Shown here: in pieces, positions 44,073 through 44,108 of the stretch
How the letters are laid out: the number at the start of each line of letters is the position of its first letter
Position numbering within the stretch: the first letter of the stretch is position 1
Assembly (NCBI RefSeq): GCF_001039355.2
Contig: NW_019775563.1
Location: forward strand, 8,970 to 53,077
Length of the DNA: 44,108 nucleotides
Direction: 5' to 3'
Origin: Lingula anatina
Taxonomy: Eukaryota; Brachiopoda; Lingulata; Lingulida; Lingulidae
The notes under the pieces: generated by a model
Told to the model about the DNA's origin: nothing
Seen by the model: the letters and a program-made list of their open reading frames with translations, nothing else
The model's database searches: none
Translations under genes and position numbers: made by a program

Positions 44073-44108
<36 letters not shown>
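44073..44108. repeat. (AG)n microsatellite at window end
   Basis: Runs to the last base of the window. Confidence 0.95.

Larger units (their letters stand above)
40975..44108. other. WSC gene intron 3 (to window end), no exon seen
   Basis: I looked for an exon completing the WSC domain (a Cys pair and closing strand in phase 2) and found none. Contents are the repeat at 41226-41632, (GA)n 42202-42254, (TC)n at about 42665-42681, (CA)n at about 43609-43650 and a terminal (AG)n 44073-44108. Confidence 0.5.

Overview
This window is animal nuclear DNA. Coding exons are short, bounded by GT-AG introns and spread over kilobases. The sequence is AT-rich, full of microsatellites, minisatellites and hairpin-type MITEs, and has no operon structure. 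It contains two single N bases (27697 and 31901), so it comes from a draft assembly. Repeat content and a tandem CYP2-clan expansion fit a marine invertebrate, but I cannot name the species from sequence alone.

Layout. (1) 1-5535, + strand: the last ten coding exons of OSGEPL1, the mitochondrial tRNA threonylcarbamoyladenosine (t6A) transferase. The first exon(s) lie before the window. (2) 5667-28489, - strand: a head-to-tail array of six cytochrome P450 units (called A to F here, from low to high coordinate). All derive from one four-exon, ~492-residue CYP2-clan gene. Units C, D, E and F have all four exons open. Unit A carries two premature stops. Unit B has lost more than half of exon 2. 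Unit F has two tandem first exons, and the nearer one is frameshifted by a 22-bp deletion. First exons and upstream regions fall in two types: type 1 (A, B, D) and type 2 (C, E, F). Segment B-C is duplicated as D-E. Exon and intron variants are shuffled between units, which suggests gene conversion or unequal crossing-over. (3) 28.5-35.2 kb: mostly non-genic DNA with a 34-bp minisatellite, several MITEs, a local duplication at an N, and one possible orphan 3' exon on the - strand (31552-31650). (4) 35287 to the window end, + strand: the 5' part of a secreted or membrane protein gene, with a signal-peptide exon and two exons of a WSC domain. The gene continues past the window.

The three loci are not a pathway. 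OSGEPL1 modifies mitochondrial tRNAs. The P450 units encode ER-anchored monooxygenases of a family commonly involved in xenobiotic, fatty acid or steroid oxidation. The WSC gene is a likely carbohydrate-binding surface protein. The most informative content is the P450 array: a recent cluster with fresh pseudogenes, a duplicated first exon, a Trp-to-Phe change in the C-helix heme motif, and nuclear-receptor-like elements upstream that differ between the two promoter types. No CRISPR array, tRNA or rRNA was seen.
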